In this document: piece after piece, positions 7,715 through 14,775 of the stretch | How positions within the stretch are numbered: position 1 is the first letter of the stretch | Layout of the letters: each line of letters starts with the position of its first letter | Assembly: GCA_027074805.1 (NCBI GenBank) | Contig: JALTCK010000086.1 | Location: 1-26,303, forward strand | Length of the DNA: 26,303 nt | Source of the DNA: Thermococcus sp. | GTDB taxonomy: Archaea > Methanobacteriota_B > Thermococci > Thermococcales > Thermococcaceae | Reading direction: 5' to 3' | The notes under the pieces: generated by a model | What the model saw: the letters and a program-made list of their open reading frames with translations, nothing else | Database searches by the model: none | What the model was told of the DNA's origin: nothing | Made by a program: the position numbers and the translations under genes

Positions 7715-9340
7715 ATGAGAATGAGACCCACAAAACTCATCCTTATAATCCCAGTGGCACTCCTCGTAGTCTTCTTCTACGTCCCATTAATCAGCATACT
7801 TCAGACCGGACTTTGGGATAACGGACCGACCTTGAAGTTCATTTCATCGGTTTTAGTCAACTCCTATCACAGAAGGGTCATAGAGTTCACAGTAGCCCAG
7901 GCTCTAGCCTCAACGGTACTCACCCTCGCGATTGGCCTCCCGGGGGCATACATCTTCGCTAAGTATGATTTCCCCGGAAAGAGGACAATCAGGGCAGTTC
8001 TGACGGTTCCCTTTGTTATGCCAAGCGTTATGGTGGCCCTCGGCTTCATTCTCCTCTTCGGGAGGGGAGGTATTATCACAGATCTCATCGGTCATGACCT
8101 CGGAATACTCTACTCCTGGAAGGGCATCCTTCTAGCCCATGCCTTTTACAATTTTCCAATCGTTGTTAGGATGGTCTCCGCCCTCTGGCAACGGATAAAT
8201 CCCCACTATGAAGAGGCTGCTATGACCCTTGGTGCAAGAGGATGGAGGCTCTTCTGGCGTGTAACGCTCCCGATGCTTTCCCCGGCAATATTTGCCTCTG
8301 CAATGCTCACCTTCGTCTTCTGCTTCCTCAGCTTCTCAATACCCCTCATAATCGGCGGCTACCGCTACGCCACCATTGAGGTGGACATCTTCACATCCAT
8401 AATGACCCTCCTCGATTTCAGGACGGGGGCTGCCCTTGCCGTCATCCAAATAGTCCTAAGCATGGTCTTCATGTACCTCTACCTGAAGTCCCTCGATGCA
8501 TACGCAAAGAGAGAAGAACAGAGAGTCATGCAGAGGCCCAGAAGAATGACCCTCTCAGAGCTGGCGAGCCTCAAAGGCTCCCTCATAATAACCTACGCTC
8601 TCTTCATCTTCATCTTTATTGTCTCCCCTCTCCTAGCCGTTCTCTATGACTCCCTTCACTTCAACGGTGTTTGGAGCCTCGAAAACTACCGCAGGATTTT
8701 TTCCGCGGAGTATGACCCCATGTTCGGGGCGAGCACCCTCGATGCCATCAGGAACTCCCTGACCTTCGGCTTTGCCACGGTCTTCCTTTCCCTCCTCACC
8801 GCCCTTCCAATAGCATACTCCATGCACAGGTGGAACTTCCGCGGAAAAAGGGTCTTCGACGTCTTAGCAACCCTTCCGCTCGCCAGTTCCGCGATAACCC
8901 TCGGCCTCGGCTACATAAGGGTTTTCAGTGGAACGGCACTTTACTACACTCCCTGGCTCCTGATAGCAGCTTATACCATAATCTCATATCCCTTCGTCCT
9001 CCGTACCGTCTCTGCTTCCCTCAAGAAGATAAGGCCGAACCTCTGGGAGGCAGCGCTCAGCTTGGGAGCAAAGGAATGGAAGGCATTTCTGAGGGTAGAA
9101 CTACCCCTCGCCCTGGGGGGCCTTATAGTCGGCTCAATATTCGCCTTTGCAATGAGCATTGCCGAACTCGGAGCAACGTATATGCTGGCTAAACCTGAGT
9201 ACACAACGATGACACTCGCGGTTTACAAGTTCCTTGGTGCTCGGCAGTTCGGGAGTGCCTCTGCTCTCGCCGTTCTTCTCATGCTCATTTCAACCGCAGG
9301 GTTCCTGCTGATAGAGAGAACAGGTGAGGAGGTATGGTAA
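7715..9340 (+). CDS. ABC importer permease, two fused membrane domains (FbpB/ThiP type)
   Basis: A 541-residue inner-membrane permease in which two BPD_transp_1 domains are fused head to tail, as in iron(III) (FbpB) and thiamine (ThiP) importers. Each half has about six membrane segments and an EAA loop that contacts the ATPase: EEAAMTLGARGWRLFWRVTLPML (about 167-189) and WEAALSLGAKEWKAFLRVELPLA (about 445-467). The next gene overlaps by 7 bases and supplies the ATPase. No substrate-binding protein gene is adjacent in the window, so the ligand (iron, thiamine, an organic phosphonate or other) cannot be assigned. ATG 7715 is chosen because of the TATA box 26 bases upstream; the second ATG (7721) is possible. 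Confidence 0.92.
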   Translation: MRMRPTKLILIIPVALLVVFFYVPLISILQTGLWDNGPTLKFISSVLVNSYHRRVIEFTVAQALASTVLTLAIGLPGAYIFAKYDFPGKRTIRAVLTVPFVMPSVMVALGFILLFGRGGIITDLIGHDLGILYSWKGILLAHAFYNFPIVVRMVSALWQRINPHYEEAAMTLGARGWRLFWRVTLPMLSPAIFASAMLTFVFCFLSFSIPLIIGGYRYATIEVDIFTSIMTLLDFRTGAALAVIQIVLSMVFMYLYLKSLDAYAKREEQRVMQRPRRMTLSELASLKGSLIITYALFIFIFIVSPLLAVLYDSLHFNGVWSLENYRRIFSAEYDPMFGASTLDAIRNSLTFGFATVFLSLLTALPIAYSMHRWNFRGKRVFDVLATLPLASSAITLGLGYIRVFSGTALYYTPWLLIAAYTIISYPFVLRTVSASLKKIRPNLWEAALSLGAKEWKAFLRVELPLALGGLIVGSIFAFAMSIAELGATYMLAKPEYTTMTLAVYKFLGARQFGSASALAVLLMLISTAGFLLIERTGEEVW

Positions 9341-10335
9341 GTGTTGAATTGAGAGGAATCCAGAAAAGGTGGGAGGACTTTGCTCTCACCATTGAAAGGC
9401 TAAGGGCGAGAGACGGGGAGCTTCTGACGCTCCTCGGGCCTAGCGGATGCGGGAAGACCACAACCCTAAGGATAATAGCCGGCCTCGAGAAGCCCAATTC
9501 CGGTGAAGTTCTGTTCGATGGAACGCCCGTTAACGATCTACCCCCCTATGAGAGAAACATAGGGATAGTATTCCAGGATTACGCACTCTTTCCCCACATG
9601 ACCGTCTTCAAAAACGTTGCCTTTGGCCTCGAGATGAGAAAGCTCCCGAGGATGGAGATTGAGAGAAGGGTGAAGAGGGCCCTTGAACTGGTCAACCTTG
9701 AAGGGCTTGAAAACCGCTATCCGGAGCAGCTGAGTGGCGGCCAGCAACAGAGAATTGCCCTGGCAAGGGCCCTGGTTGTTGAACCACAGGTTCTGCTCCT
9801 CGACGAGCCTCTTAGCAACCTCGACGCAAAAATAAGAGAGAGGCTGAGGAGCGAGATAAAGAGGATTCAGCGGGAGCTGAAAATAACGACAATATACGTC
9901 ACCCACGACCAAGAAGAAGCTATGGCTCTCAGTGATAGAATAGCGGTGATGAACTTCGGTAGAATCGAACAGGTGGGAAAGCCCCTCGAGCTCTATCACC
10001 ATCCAAAAACGGAATTTGTTGCACGCTTCCTTGGAAGTAGCAATATTCTAGAGCTCAAGGCAGAGAACGGGGTCGTGAGACTCGGAAGCCTGAGGTTTAA
10101 CGTTGGCATCAGCGGAAGGGTAAAGATGTTCTTTAGACCGGAGAGCGTCAGGGTAAAGGAGGGTAACGATGCACATGTGGTTGATTATGAAATCCTTCCC
10201 GGAAGAGTCAGGTTCAAGTTAAAAATCGATGGGAAGGTTATAACTTCGGAGGGACTTCTCAGCGACATTCCCTTTGATATAGAGGAACCTCCCAAGAGGG
10301 TGGGCGTGGAGATATCAACCTTTGCAATCCTCTAA
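9334..10335 (+). CDS. ABC importer ATP-binding protein (PotA/FbpC type)
   Basis: A 333-residue ATPase that powers the preceding permease. It shows Walker A GPSGCGKT (35-42), a Q-loop in VFQDYALFPHMT (about 78-89), signature LSGGQQQR (132-139), Walker B VLLLDEP (152-158), D-loop SNLDA, and the H-loop His in YVTHDQ (His190). Residues about 240-333 form a short C-terminal extension like the TOBE domain of the CUT1/MOI ATPases, beginning FLGSSN. The start overlaps the permease stop (ATGGTAA) and is preceded by GGTGAGGAGGT, indicating translational coupling. TOBE domains can carry regulatory ligand sites, but nothing here identifies the ligand. Confidence 0.94.
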   Translation: MVSVELRGIQKRWEDFALTIERLRARDGELLTLLGPSGCGKTTTLRIIAGLEKPNSGEVLFDGTPVNDLPPYERNIGIVFQDYALFPHMTVFKNVAFGLEMRKLPRMEIERRVKRALELVNLEGLENRYPEQLSGGQQQRIALARALVVEPQVLLLDEPLSNLDAKIRERLRSEIKRIQRELKITTIYVTHDQEEAMALSDRIAVMNFGRIEQVGKPLELYHHPKTEFVARFLGSSNILELKAENGVVRLGSLRFNVGISGRVKMFFRPESVRVKEGNDAHVVDYEILPGRVRFKLKIDGKVITSEGLLSDIPFDIEEPPKRVGVEISTFAIL

Positions 10336-10350
10336 TTTTTTGACATTTTT
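10336..10350 (+). terminator. T-rich terminator after the ABC importer genes
   Basis: Right after the ATPase stop there is a T6 run and then a T5 run. Oligo-T tracts without a required hairpin are the usual terminators in Thermococcales. The second run is also the loop of the dyad at 10339-10358. Confidence 0.35.
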
Positions 10351-10358
10351 CTGTCAAA
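10339..10358. promoter_or_regulatory. Perfect dyad upstream of the purine permease, candidate operator
   Basis: Arms TTTGACA (10339-10345) and TGTCAAA (10352-10358) are separated by six bases. The dyad ends seven bases before the TATA-like element of the permease gene, a usual place for a regulator binding site. It could also form a weak hairpin at the end of the ABC mRNA. No known Thermococcales operator that I recall matches it. Confidence 0.4.
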
Positions 10359-10364
10359 GAAATC

Positions 10365-10374
10365 CTTAAAAAAA
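10365..10374 (+). promoter_or_regulatory. TATA-like promoter of the purine permease
   Basis: CTTAAAAAAA predicts a transcription start near 10395-10400, which leaves a leader carrying GGAGGTG (10406-10412). A second TATA-like string (TTATAAG, 10380-10386) would start transcription too close to that ribosome binding site. Confidence 0.4.
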
Positions 10375-10417
10375 CCAAGTTATAAGCATGAATCAGTCAA
10401 TAAAAGGAGGTGCCTCA

Positions 10418-11752
10418 ATGGGCTGGTTCGAGAGATACTTTGAGTTTGAAAAGTACGGAACGACTTTGAGCACTGAAATGTTGGCTGGGCTCACAACATT
10501 CATGACGATGGCTTACATACTCTTTGTAAACCCTGCCATTCTAAGCGATGCCATGGGGAAAGAAGCCTTCAACTCCCTTGTGGCTGTCACTGCCCTGTCG
10601 GCTGGCCTCACAAGTATAATAATGGGTCTCTATGCAAAGAAGCCCTTCGCTCTGGCCCCTGGAATGGGGCTCAACGGTTACTTCACATACAGCGTCGTTC
10701 TCGGAATGGGTTATGACTGGCGTGTTGCCCTTGCTGCAGTTTTTGTAGAGGGCCTACTCTTCATAATCCTCAGCGTGACAAAGGTTAGGAGTGCCATAAT
10801 TCATGCCATCCCGATAAGTCAGAAGTACGCGGTTGGGGCTGGAATCGGCCTCTTCCTAACCTTTATCGGACTCAACGATGTTGGCCTTATAACGGCAGCA
10901 ACAAACAAGGGAGTTCTACTCTTTACTGGCCTTCACGCCTCCCTCCTTGTCAGCAAACCGGGTTTACTATTCCTCTTTGGCCTGTTCCTGACGGCAATCC
11001 TAATATCCCACCGAGTGAAGGGAGCACTCCTGATATCAATTCTCACAACTGCAGTCCTTGGATGGGTAAGTGGCGCCGCTCCATGGCCCGAGAAGTTATT
11101 CTCAACGCCCACAGTAAGTTACACCTTCCTCCAGCTTAACCTGAGAGGGCTTCTTAACGTCGGGGCACTTGGAGTTATCTTCGCCTTCTTCATGGTGGAC
11201 TTCTTTGACACCCTCGGAACAGTTACTGGACTCAGTGCAAAGGCAGGCTATTTAACCGCGGACGGCAAGGTCCCCGATGCTGAGAAGGTCCTCCTTACAG
11301 ATGCAATAGGAACTACACTTGGAGCCCTCCTAGGGACTTCAACCGTCACCACGTACATAGAGAGCGCCGCGGGAATAGAAGAAGGCGGAAGAACCGGGAT
11401 GACGACCCTTGTTACAGGCCTACTCTTCCTAGGCATAGGCCTATTCATAGCACCACTCGCAGGAGCCATTCCATCCTTCGCCACAGCCCCAGCCTTGGTT
11501 ATAGTCGGTTACTATATGCTGAGTACAATAAAGGAGGTAGACTTCAGTGACCCCACCGAGGCCATTCCAGCATTCCTCGTGGTGATGTCAATACCCTTCA
11601 CATATTCAATCTCCGTAGGAATAGGTCTAGGGTTCATAAGCTACACTATAATAAAGGCTTTCAAAGGGGAATGGAGGGACCTTCACCCGCTGATGTGGGT
11701 GCTCGCGATTCTCTTCGTGACATACTTTGCTTACCTCGGCGGGGTCTTCTGA
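10418..11752 (+). CDS. NCS2-family purine permease (AzgA/PbuG-like)
   Basis: A 444-residue membrane protein that probably imports adenine, guanine or hypoxanthine by cation symport. It has the AzgA-type N-terminus (FERYFEFEKYGTTLSTEMLAGLTTFMTMAYILFVNP), the APGMGLNGYFTY motif (substrate half-helix, about 85-96), FFMVDFFDTLGTVTGL (about 262-277), and GTSTVTTYIESAAGIEEGGRTG (about 305-326), all typical of this subfamily. About 12-14 membrane segments are visible. The start is set at ATG 10418, not the in-frame ATG at 10388: a strong GGAGGTG lies five bases upstream, and family members begin at this point. The upstream dyad suggests regulation. The last 22 bases overlap the convergent DtxR-family gene. 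Confidence 0.93.
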   Translation: MGWFERYFEFEKYGTTLSTEMLAGLTTFMTMAYILFVNPAILSDAMGKEAFNSLVAVTALSAGLTSIIMGLYAKKPFALAPGMGLNGYFTYSVVLGMGYDWRVALAAVFVEGLLFIILSVTKVRSAIIHAIPISQKYAVGAGIGLFLTFIGLNDVGLITAATNKGVLLFTGLHASLLVSKPGLLFLFGLFLTAILISHRVKGALLISILTTAVLGWVSGAAPWPEKLFSTPTVSYTFLQLNLRGLLNVGALGVIFAFFMVDFFDTLGTVTGLSAKAGYLTADGKVPDAEKVLLTDAIGTTLGALLGTSTVTTYIESAAGIEEGGRTGMTTLVTGLLFLGIGLFIAPLAGAIPSFATAPALVIVGYYMLSTIKEVDFSDPTEAIPAFLVVMSIPFTYSISVGIGLGFISYTIIKAFKGEWRDLHPLMWVLAILFVTYFAYLGGVF

Positions 11753-12186
11753 TCCTCTTCCTCAAGTTTTTCCTTCAAAAACTGCTTGAGTACGTAGGAA
11801 CAGTTCTCTTGGATGAAGCTCGCGAACTCCTTCATCCTTTGCACTGTTATCTCGTGAACATAGTGCTCGAACTGGCAGGCATCTTGTTCCGCTATATCTG
11901 GGGGAATACCCAGGATGTCAATGAAAAATTGTGTCAGAAGGACGTGCTTCGAATAAGTCCTTTCGGCTATCTCCATGCCCGATTCCGTGAGTAGAATCCT
12001 GTCATATTTCTCGTACTCAATGAGCCCCTTCTCCGCCAGTTTTTTTAGTGCATCTACAACGCTCGGAGGCTTGACGTTCATCATTCTTGCAATATCTTTT
12101 ACCCTTATCACACCCTTGTTCTTGTGGAGGATGTACATGGCCTCGAGGTATTCTTCCTCCCTTTTACTGACGCTCAACTGTCTCAC
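11731..12186 (-). CDS. DtxR/MntR-family metal-dependent repressor
   Basis: A 151-residue transcription factor with an N-terminal winged helix (about 5-62: KREEEYLEAMYILH, VRVKDIARMMNV-type helix, PPSVVDALKKLAEKGLIEYE) and a C-terminal dimerisation and metal-binding domain (about 65-140). Candidate metal ligands are in HVLLTQFF, EQDACQFEHYVH and the M/E residues nearby. It lacks the SH3-like third domain of DtxR, so it is closer to MntR. The start is GTG with a TATA-like CTTAAAC about 26 bases upstream (leaderless); a TTG four codons on with GGTGA before it is an alternative. It probably controls iron or manganese genes elsewhere; the convergent purine permease is not an obvious target. Confidence 0.9.
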   Translation of the reverse strand: MRQLSVSKREEEYLEAMYILHKNKGVIRVKDIARMMNVKPPSVVDALKKLAEKGLIEYEKYDRILLTESGMEIAERTYSKHVLLTQFFIDILGIPPDIAEQDACQFEHYVHEITVQRMKEFASFIQENCSYVLKQFLKEKLEEEDQKTPPR

Positions 12187-12277
12187 CGCATTAGGTTGAC
12201 CAAAAATGTTTAAGTAGTTTTCGCAAAATTAGGAAGAATCACCGGAAGAGGGTTCGATATTGACGGAGCTAACCAGC

Positions 12278-12640
12278 TTACTGAAACTCCAGAGATACAG
12301 CTTGAGCCCTTCGGAAGTTCGGGAGAAATCTAATTGGTGCGATCTTCTCCTGCACTCCGGGATTATCAACATAGAACCAATTGTTCTCAGGAACAACGTC
12401 CCATCTATGAGGGCCTCATTATCGGAATGATTAGGTGCCCGGCTATCTCCAAGAACCCTTTGTGAGGTTCCATCTCATGACAGAAACTTCCAGAGACAAA
12501 GGTGCTTTCACGAAACCGACTTCCCAGATAATTTGACTCCCTTTTCTCAGCAATCTTTGCATTGCAAAGGCTGACCAAATAATCCTGACTTTGGAGAGTT
12601 GTCCTGAAAAGTTTGCACGTGCTTTGTGATGGAGGATTTT
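12278..12640 (-). pseudogene. Probable decayed protein gene, frameshifted
   Basis: On the minus strand an open frame from about 12640 to the TAG at 12405-12407 encodes a protein-like sequence (for example FRESTFVSGSFCHEM and EPHKGFLEIAGHLIIPIM). Near 12414 the reading must drop one base to stay protein-like: it then continues GPHRWDVVPENNWFYVD and VQEKIAPIRFLPNFRRAQ to a TAA at 12278-12280. AGG/AGA and GAG/AAG codons fit the neighbourhood. There is no start codon with a ribosome binding site, and a TAA lies just upstream. I do not recognise the family. A plus-strand frame (12260-12430, 56 codons) also overlaps it and cannot be fully excluded. Confidence 0.38.
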
Positions 12641-12787
12641 AAAGGATTATTTCTTGAGTTGCGTGGTCAGTGCATAGTGGGTTTATCTCCTTCGCGCCCG
12701 GAGGGCGCTAATTGAGGTAACCCCTTTTAAAAATTGGCTTTTTAAAGTGAAAACTCTTAGAAACACACCCACCAAAAGCACGTGCAA
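12613..12787. repeat. 13-bp inverted repeat pair bounding about 175 bases
   Basis: TTGCACGTGCTTT (12613-12625) and its exact reverse complement (12775-12787) are separated by 149 bases. Each arm contains the palindrome GCACGTGC. Between them lie the GC-rich hairpin at 12694-12708 and TATA-like A/T runs, but no reading frame I can support. The arrangement resembles the ends of a MITE-like element, but no target-site duplication is evident. Confidence 0.45.
12694..12708. repeat. GC-rich triloop hairpin
   Basis: GCGCCC and GGGCGC pair perfectly around the three-base loop GGA. No T-run follows on either strand, so it is not a usual terminator. Confidence 0.6.
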
Positions 12788-12833
12788 TGCTTAAGAACAC
12801 ACCATGAGCAGTCCCTAACATTCCGCCAGCGCT

Positions 12834-12858
12834 CCTTGGGAAGCAAAGCTTCCCGAGG
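12834..12858. repeat. 11-bp triloop hairpin near tRNA-Arg
   Basis: Arms 12834-12844 and 12848-12858 pair over 11 positions around the loop AAA (core GGGAAGC/GCTTCCC). One pair is T-G, which is stable as a G-U wobble only in plus-strand RNA; in minus-strand RNA it would be an A-C mismatch. It abuts the next hairpin with no gap. Confidence 0.65.
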
Positions 12859-12879
12859 TGTTGAGACTGTGTCTCAACA
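12859..12879. repeat. 9-bp triloop hairpin abutting the previous one
   Basis: TGTTGAGAC and GTCTCAACA pair perfectly around the loop TGT. It directly follows the hairpin at 12834-12858, allowing coaxial stacking. CCGCCAGC (12823-12830) can pair with GCTGGTGG (12893-12900) to close both into a three-way junction. Confidence 0.65.
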
Positions 12880-12897
12880 TTCGTCAGAAAGAGCTGG

Positions 12898-12975
12898 TGG
12901 CGGGCCGGGCGGGATTTGAACCCGCGACCTTCGGCTCCGGAGGCCGACGCCCTATCCCGACTAGGCCACCGGCCC
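12898..12975 (-). tRNA. tRNA-Arg, anticodon CCG, with encoded CCA
   Basis: The minus strand folds as a cloverleaf: acceptor GGGCCGG (12975-12969) with CCGGCCC, a D-arm starting GCC, anticodon stem TCGGC/GCCGA with loop CTCCGGA (T33, anticodon CCG), T-arm GCGGG-TTCAAAT-CCCGC, discriminator G at 12901, and CCA encoded at 12900-12898. It decodes CGG. No intron is seen. A TATA box lies at the right distance upstream. Its 3' side faces the degenerate region, a typical setting for past integration events, but no second copy of the tRNA 3' end is visible in the window. Confidence 0.95.
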
Positions 12976-13000
12976 ACGCTCATAACTAATGCCGACTAGG

Positions 13001-13010
13001 ATTTAAAAAT
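13001..13010 (-). promoter_or_regulatory. TATA box of tRNA-Arg
   Basis: On the minus strand ATTTTTAAAT is centred about 30 bases before the first tRNA base, so transcription would start a few bases upstream of the mature 5' end. Confidence 0.6.
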
Positions 13011-13084
13011 CTAACCGGCGCACTCAAATGTTCACAAAACCTTTTTATCCTGCCGGAAAGAAGTGTATAGGGAGGGTGGTACTC

Positions 13085-13450
13085 ATGGAACCTCACGAGT
13101 TCAAACTCACGGAGGAGGGCATAAGAGCTGTTCTCCCTCCGCTTGAGGCCGAAATCATGGAAGAAATGTGGAAGCTCAAAGTGGCCACCGCCGGCCAGCT
13201 CTATGAGATACTCAAGGAGAGGCATCCTGACATAAGGCGCTCAACAGTCAGCATATTGATGAACAGGCTCTGCGAGCGCGGCCTTCTCAAGAGGAACGTT
13301 GAAACCGGCAGGGGCGGAATGAGGTACGTCTACTCAATAACAACAACGCGGGAGGAGTTTGAGGAGAAAGTCGTCAAGAGCATCCTCGACGCCCTTATGA
13401 GTAACTTCAGGGAGGCAACCTACGCATACTTATCAAAGATGAAGAAGTGA
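13085..13450 (+). CDS. BlaI/MecI-family transcriptional repressor
   Basis: A 121-residue winged-helix protein of the penicillinase repressor family. The helices LPPLEAEIMEEMWKL, TAGQLYEILKER and RRSTVSILMNRLCERGLLKR (about 14-75) and the wing ETGRGGMRYVYSITTT match BlaI/MecI; the rest is a short dimerisation helix. In bacteria such repressors are switched off by proteolysis from a membrane metalloprotease encoded next door. Here the next gene, six bases on, is an M48 membrane metalloprotease, so a similar pairing is possible. The start is ATG 13085, supported by GGGTGGT five bases upstream; the in-frame ATG at 13028 lies in the promoter region. A TATA-like CTTTTTATC is at 13041-13049. Confidence 0.88.
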   Translation: MEPHEFKLTEEGIRAVLPPLEAEIMEEMWKLKVATAGQLYEILKERHPDIRRSTVSILMNRLCERGLLKRNVETGRGGMRYVYSITTTREEFEEKVVKSILDALMSNFREATYAYLSKMKK

Positions 13451-13456
13451 TCAGAG

Positions 13457-14236
13457 ATGCTGTATCTCGTGATGCTCCTCCAACTGATCCTGGCAATAGG
13501 CATGTTGGGGGAGCTTGGCCTAAAGCTGATAGTAACTTCAGCACTACTTGTCCTTCTAATCTACATCTGGGCATACACCTCCGAGCCTAAGGGGAGTTAC
13601 CATGCACTTGAAAGGGAGCAGATCCCCTGGCTCTACGATGGGGTCGCAAAGATGGCAAAGAAGGCGGGCATCAGAATGCCCAAAATATACCTTCTTGAGG
13701 ACTACATACCAAACGCCTATTCCTTCAAAAACACGCTCGTATTTTCCCTGGGACTGTTTGAGGTTTTAGGTGAGGAAGAAATCCTCGCAGTTGCAGCCCA
13801 CGAGATAGGACACATCAAGAACGGAGACACAAAGCTATTCCCGGTAATAGCCTACTCAAGGTACCTGATGATGCTTCTCACCCTCATGATTGTTGTTGTC
13901 ACAAAAAGTAGCCTTGTCAGCTTCACTTCCCTCATCCTTTACGCCCTGTACGAAATGTCACGTGCGGAGTACCTCAAGAAGAGGGAGTTCGGCGCAGATC
14001 ACACTGCACTGGGCCTTCTAGACGTCCCCCTGAGCCTCAAACACGCTCTTGAGGAGCTCAAGTACTACGAAGACCTTAGAGAAAATGTCAAGACGAATGC
14101 CCTTCCCAGTATTGAACCCAGCATTGACAGAAAGCAGGGGACGCAGATAATAGAAACTCATCCAAGCTATGACGAGAGGATTTTGAGAATACTCCTCGAA
14201 ATCAACCCAGGACTACCACAAAACAGACTACAGTGA
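13457..14236 (+). CDS. M48-family membrane metalloprotease (HtpX-like)
   Basis: A 259-residue zinc protease. Two hydrophobic segments lie at the N-terminus (1-40) and one or two more at about 127-166, with the catalytic domain facing the cytoplasm by analogy with HtpX. The zinc site is HEIGH (115-119) plus Glu177 in REFGADHTAL, with Asp181 following. A short proline-rich C-terminus ends the protein. It is shorter than typical HtpX (about 285-300). GTGAT lies five bases before the ATG, and the upstream BlaI-type gene ends six bases away. HtpX degrades damaged membrane proteins; the repressor neighbour suggests a stress-sensing loop. The stop overlaps the region just before the deaminase. Confidence 0.9.
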   Translation: MLYLVMLLQLILAIGMLGELGLKLIVTSALLVLLIYIWAYTSEPKGSYHALEREQIPWLYDGVAKMAKKAGIRMPKIYLLEDYIPNAYSFKNTLVFSLGLFEVLGEEEILAVAAHEIGHIKNGDTKLFPVIAYSRYLMMLLTLMIVVVTKSSLVSFTSLILYALYEMSRAEYLKKREFGADHTALGLLDVPLSLKHALEELKYYEDLRENVKTNALPSIEPSIDRKQGTQIIETHPSYDERILRILLEINPGLPQNRLQ

Positions 14237-14241
14237 TGGTT

Positions 14242-14775
14242 ATGGATGTCGAAATCTTCCTCGATGCTGAAAAGGCCGAGAGGATAAAGAAGGTACGGCC
14301 AACAAAGGATGAATACTTCATGCTCATAGCGAAGCTCGTATCACTTAGGGCAACCTGTCCGCGCCTCAGGGTTGGTGCGGTTGCAGTGAAGGACGGCTAC
14401 ATTCTGGCGACGGGATACAACGGCGCGCCGAGGGGCATGGACCACTGCATAGACGTTGGCTGTCTCATCGTTGATGGCCACTGTCACAGAGCAGTTCACG
14501 CGGAGCAGAACGTGATAGCGATGGCCGCTCGAAAGGGCATAAGCCTCGAGGGCGCGACGCTCTACGTCACCCACTTCCCCTGCGACACCTGCTTCAAGCT
14601 CGTCGTCAATGCTGGCATAAAGGAGATCGTCTACGAGGAGATGTACCCGAACGAGGCGACCGAGATACTCCTGAAAGAGGCCCAGGAAAAGGGGATAGTA
14701 AAGATAAGGCAGTTCAAACTGCCGAAGGAAAGGGTAAAGGTCTTCCTGGAGGAACTCTTCGGAGAGTTTATTTAG
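14242..14775 (+). CDS. dCMP deaminase family protein
   Basis: A 177-residue zinc deaminase, probably converting dCMP to dUMP for thymidylate synthesis. The zinc site is HAEQN (His86, catalytic Glu88) and PCDTC (Cys114, Cys117). SLRATCPRLRVGAVAV and GYNGAPRGMDHC are typical of deoxycytidylate deaminases; extra Cys/His residues at 69-82 (HCIDVGCLIVDGHCH) may bind a second zinc, as in phage T4 dCMP deaminase. The start is set at ATG 14242 because GTGATGG lies just before it; ATG 14236 and GTG 14233 overlap the protease stop and are possible. The 3' end overlaps the convergent DUF2304 gene by 8 bases. Confidence 0.9.
   Translation: MDVEIFLDAEKAERIKKVRPTKDEYFMLIAKLVSLRATCPRLRVGAVAVKDGYILATGYNGAPRGMDHCIDVGCLIVDGHCHRAVHAEQNVIAMAARKGISLEGATLYVTHFPCDTCFKLVVNAGIKEIVYEEMYPNEATEILLKEAQEKGIVKIRQFKLPKERVKVFLEELFGEFI

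Noticed and set aside
12260..12430. Plus-strand TTG frame of 56 codons in the gene-poor region
   Set aside because: No ribosome binding site; it lies opposite the more protein-like minus-strand remnant. Kept only as an alternative in that entry.
12694..12708. Intrinsic terminator
   Set aside because: A stable hairpin, but no T-run follows on either strand, and no gene ends just before it.
12187..12897. Attachment-site duplication of the tRNA-Arg 3' end
   Set aside because: No second copy of the tRNA 3' sequence is visible in the window, so integration at this tRNA cannot be claimed.
12708..12983. Minus-strand frame of 91 codons across the tRNA-Arg gene
   Set aside because: It reads straight through the tRNA and the hairpins, with no ribosome binding site; it is a by-product of GC-rich structured sequence.
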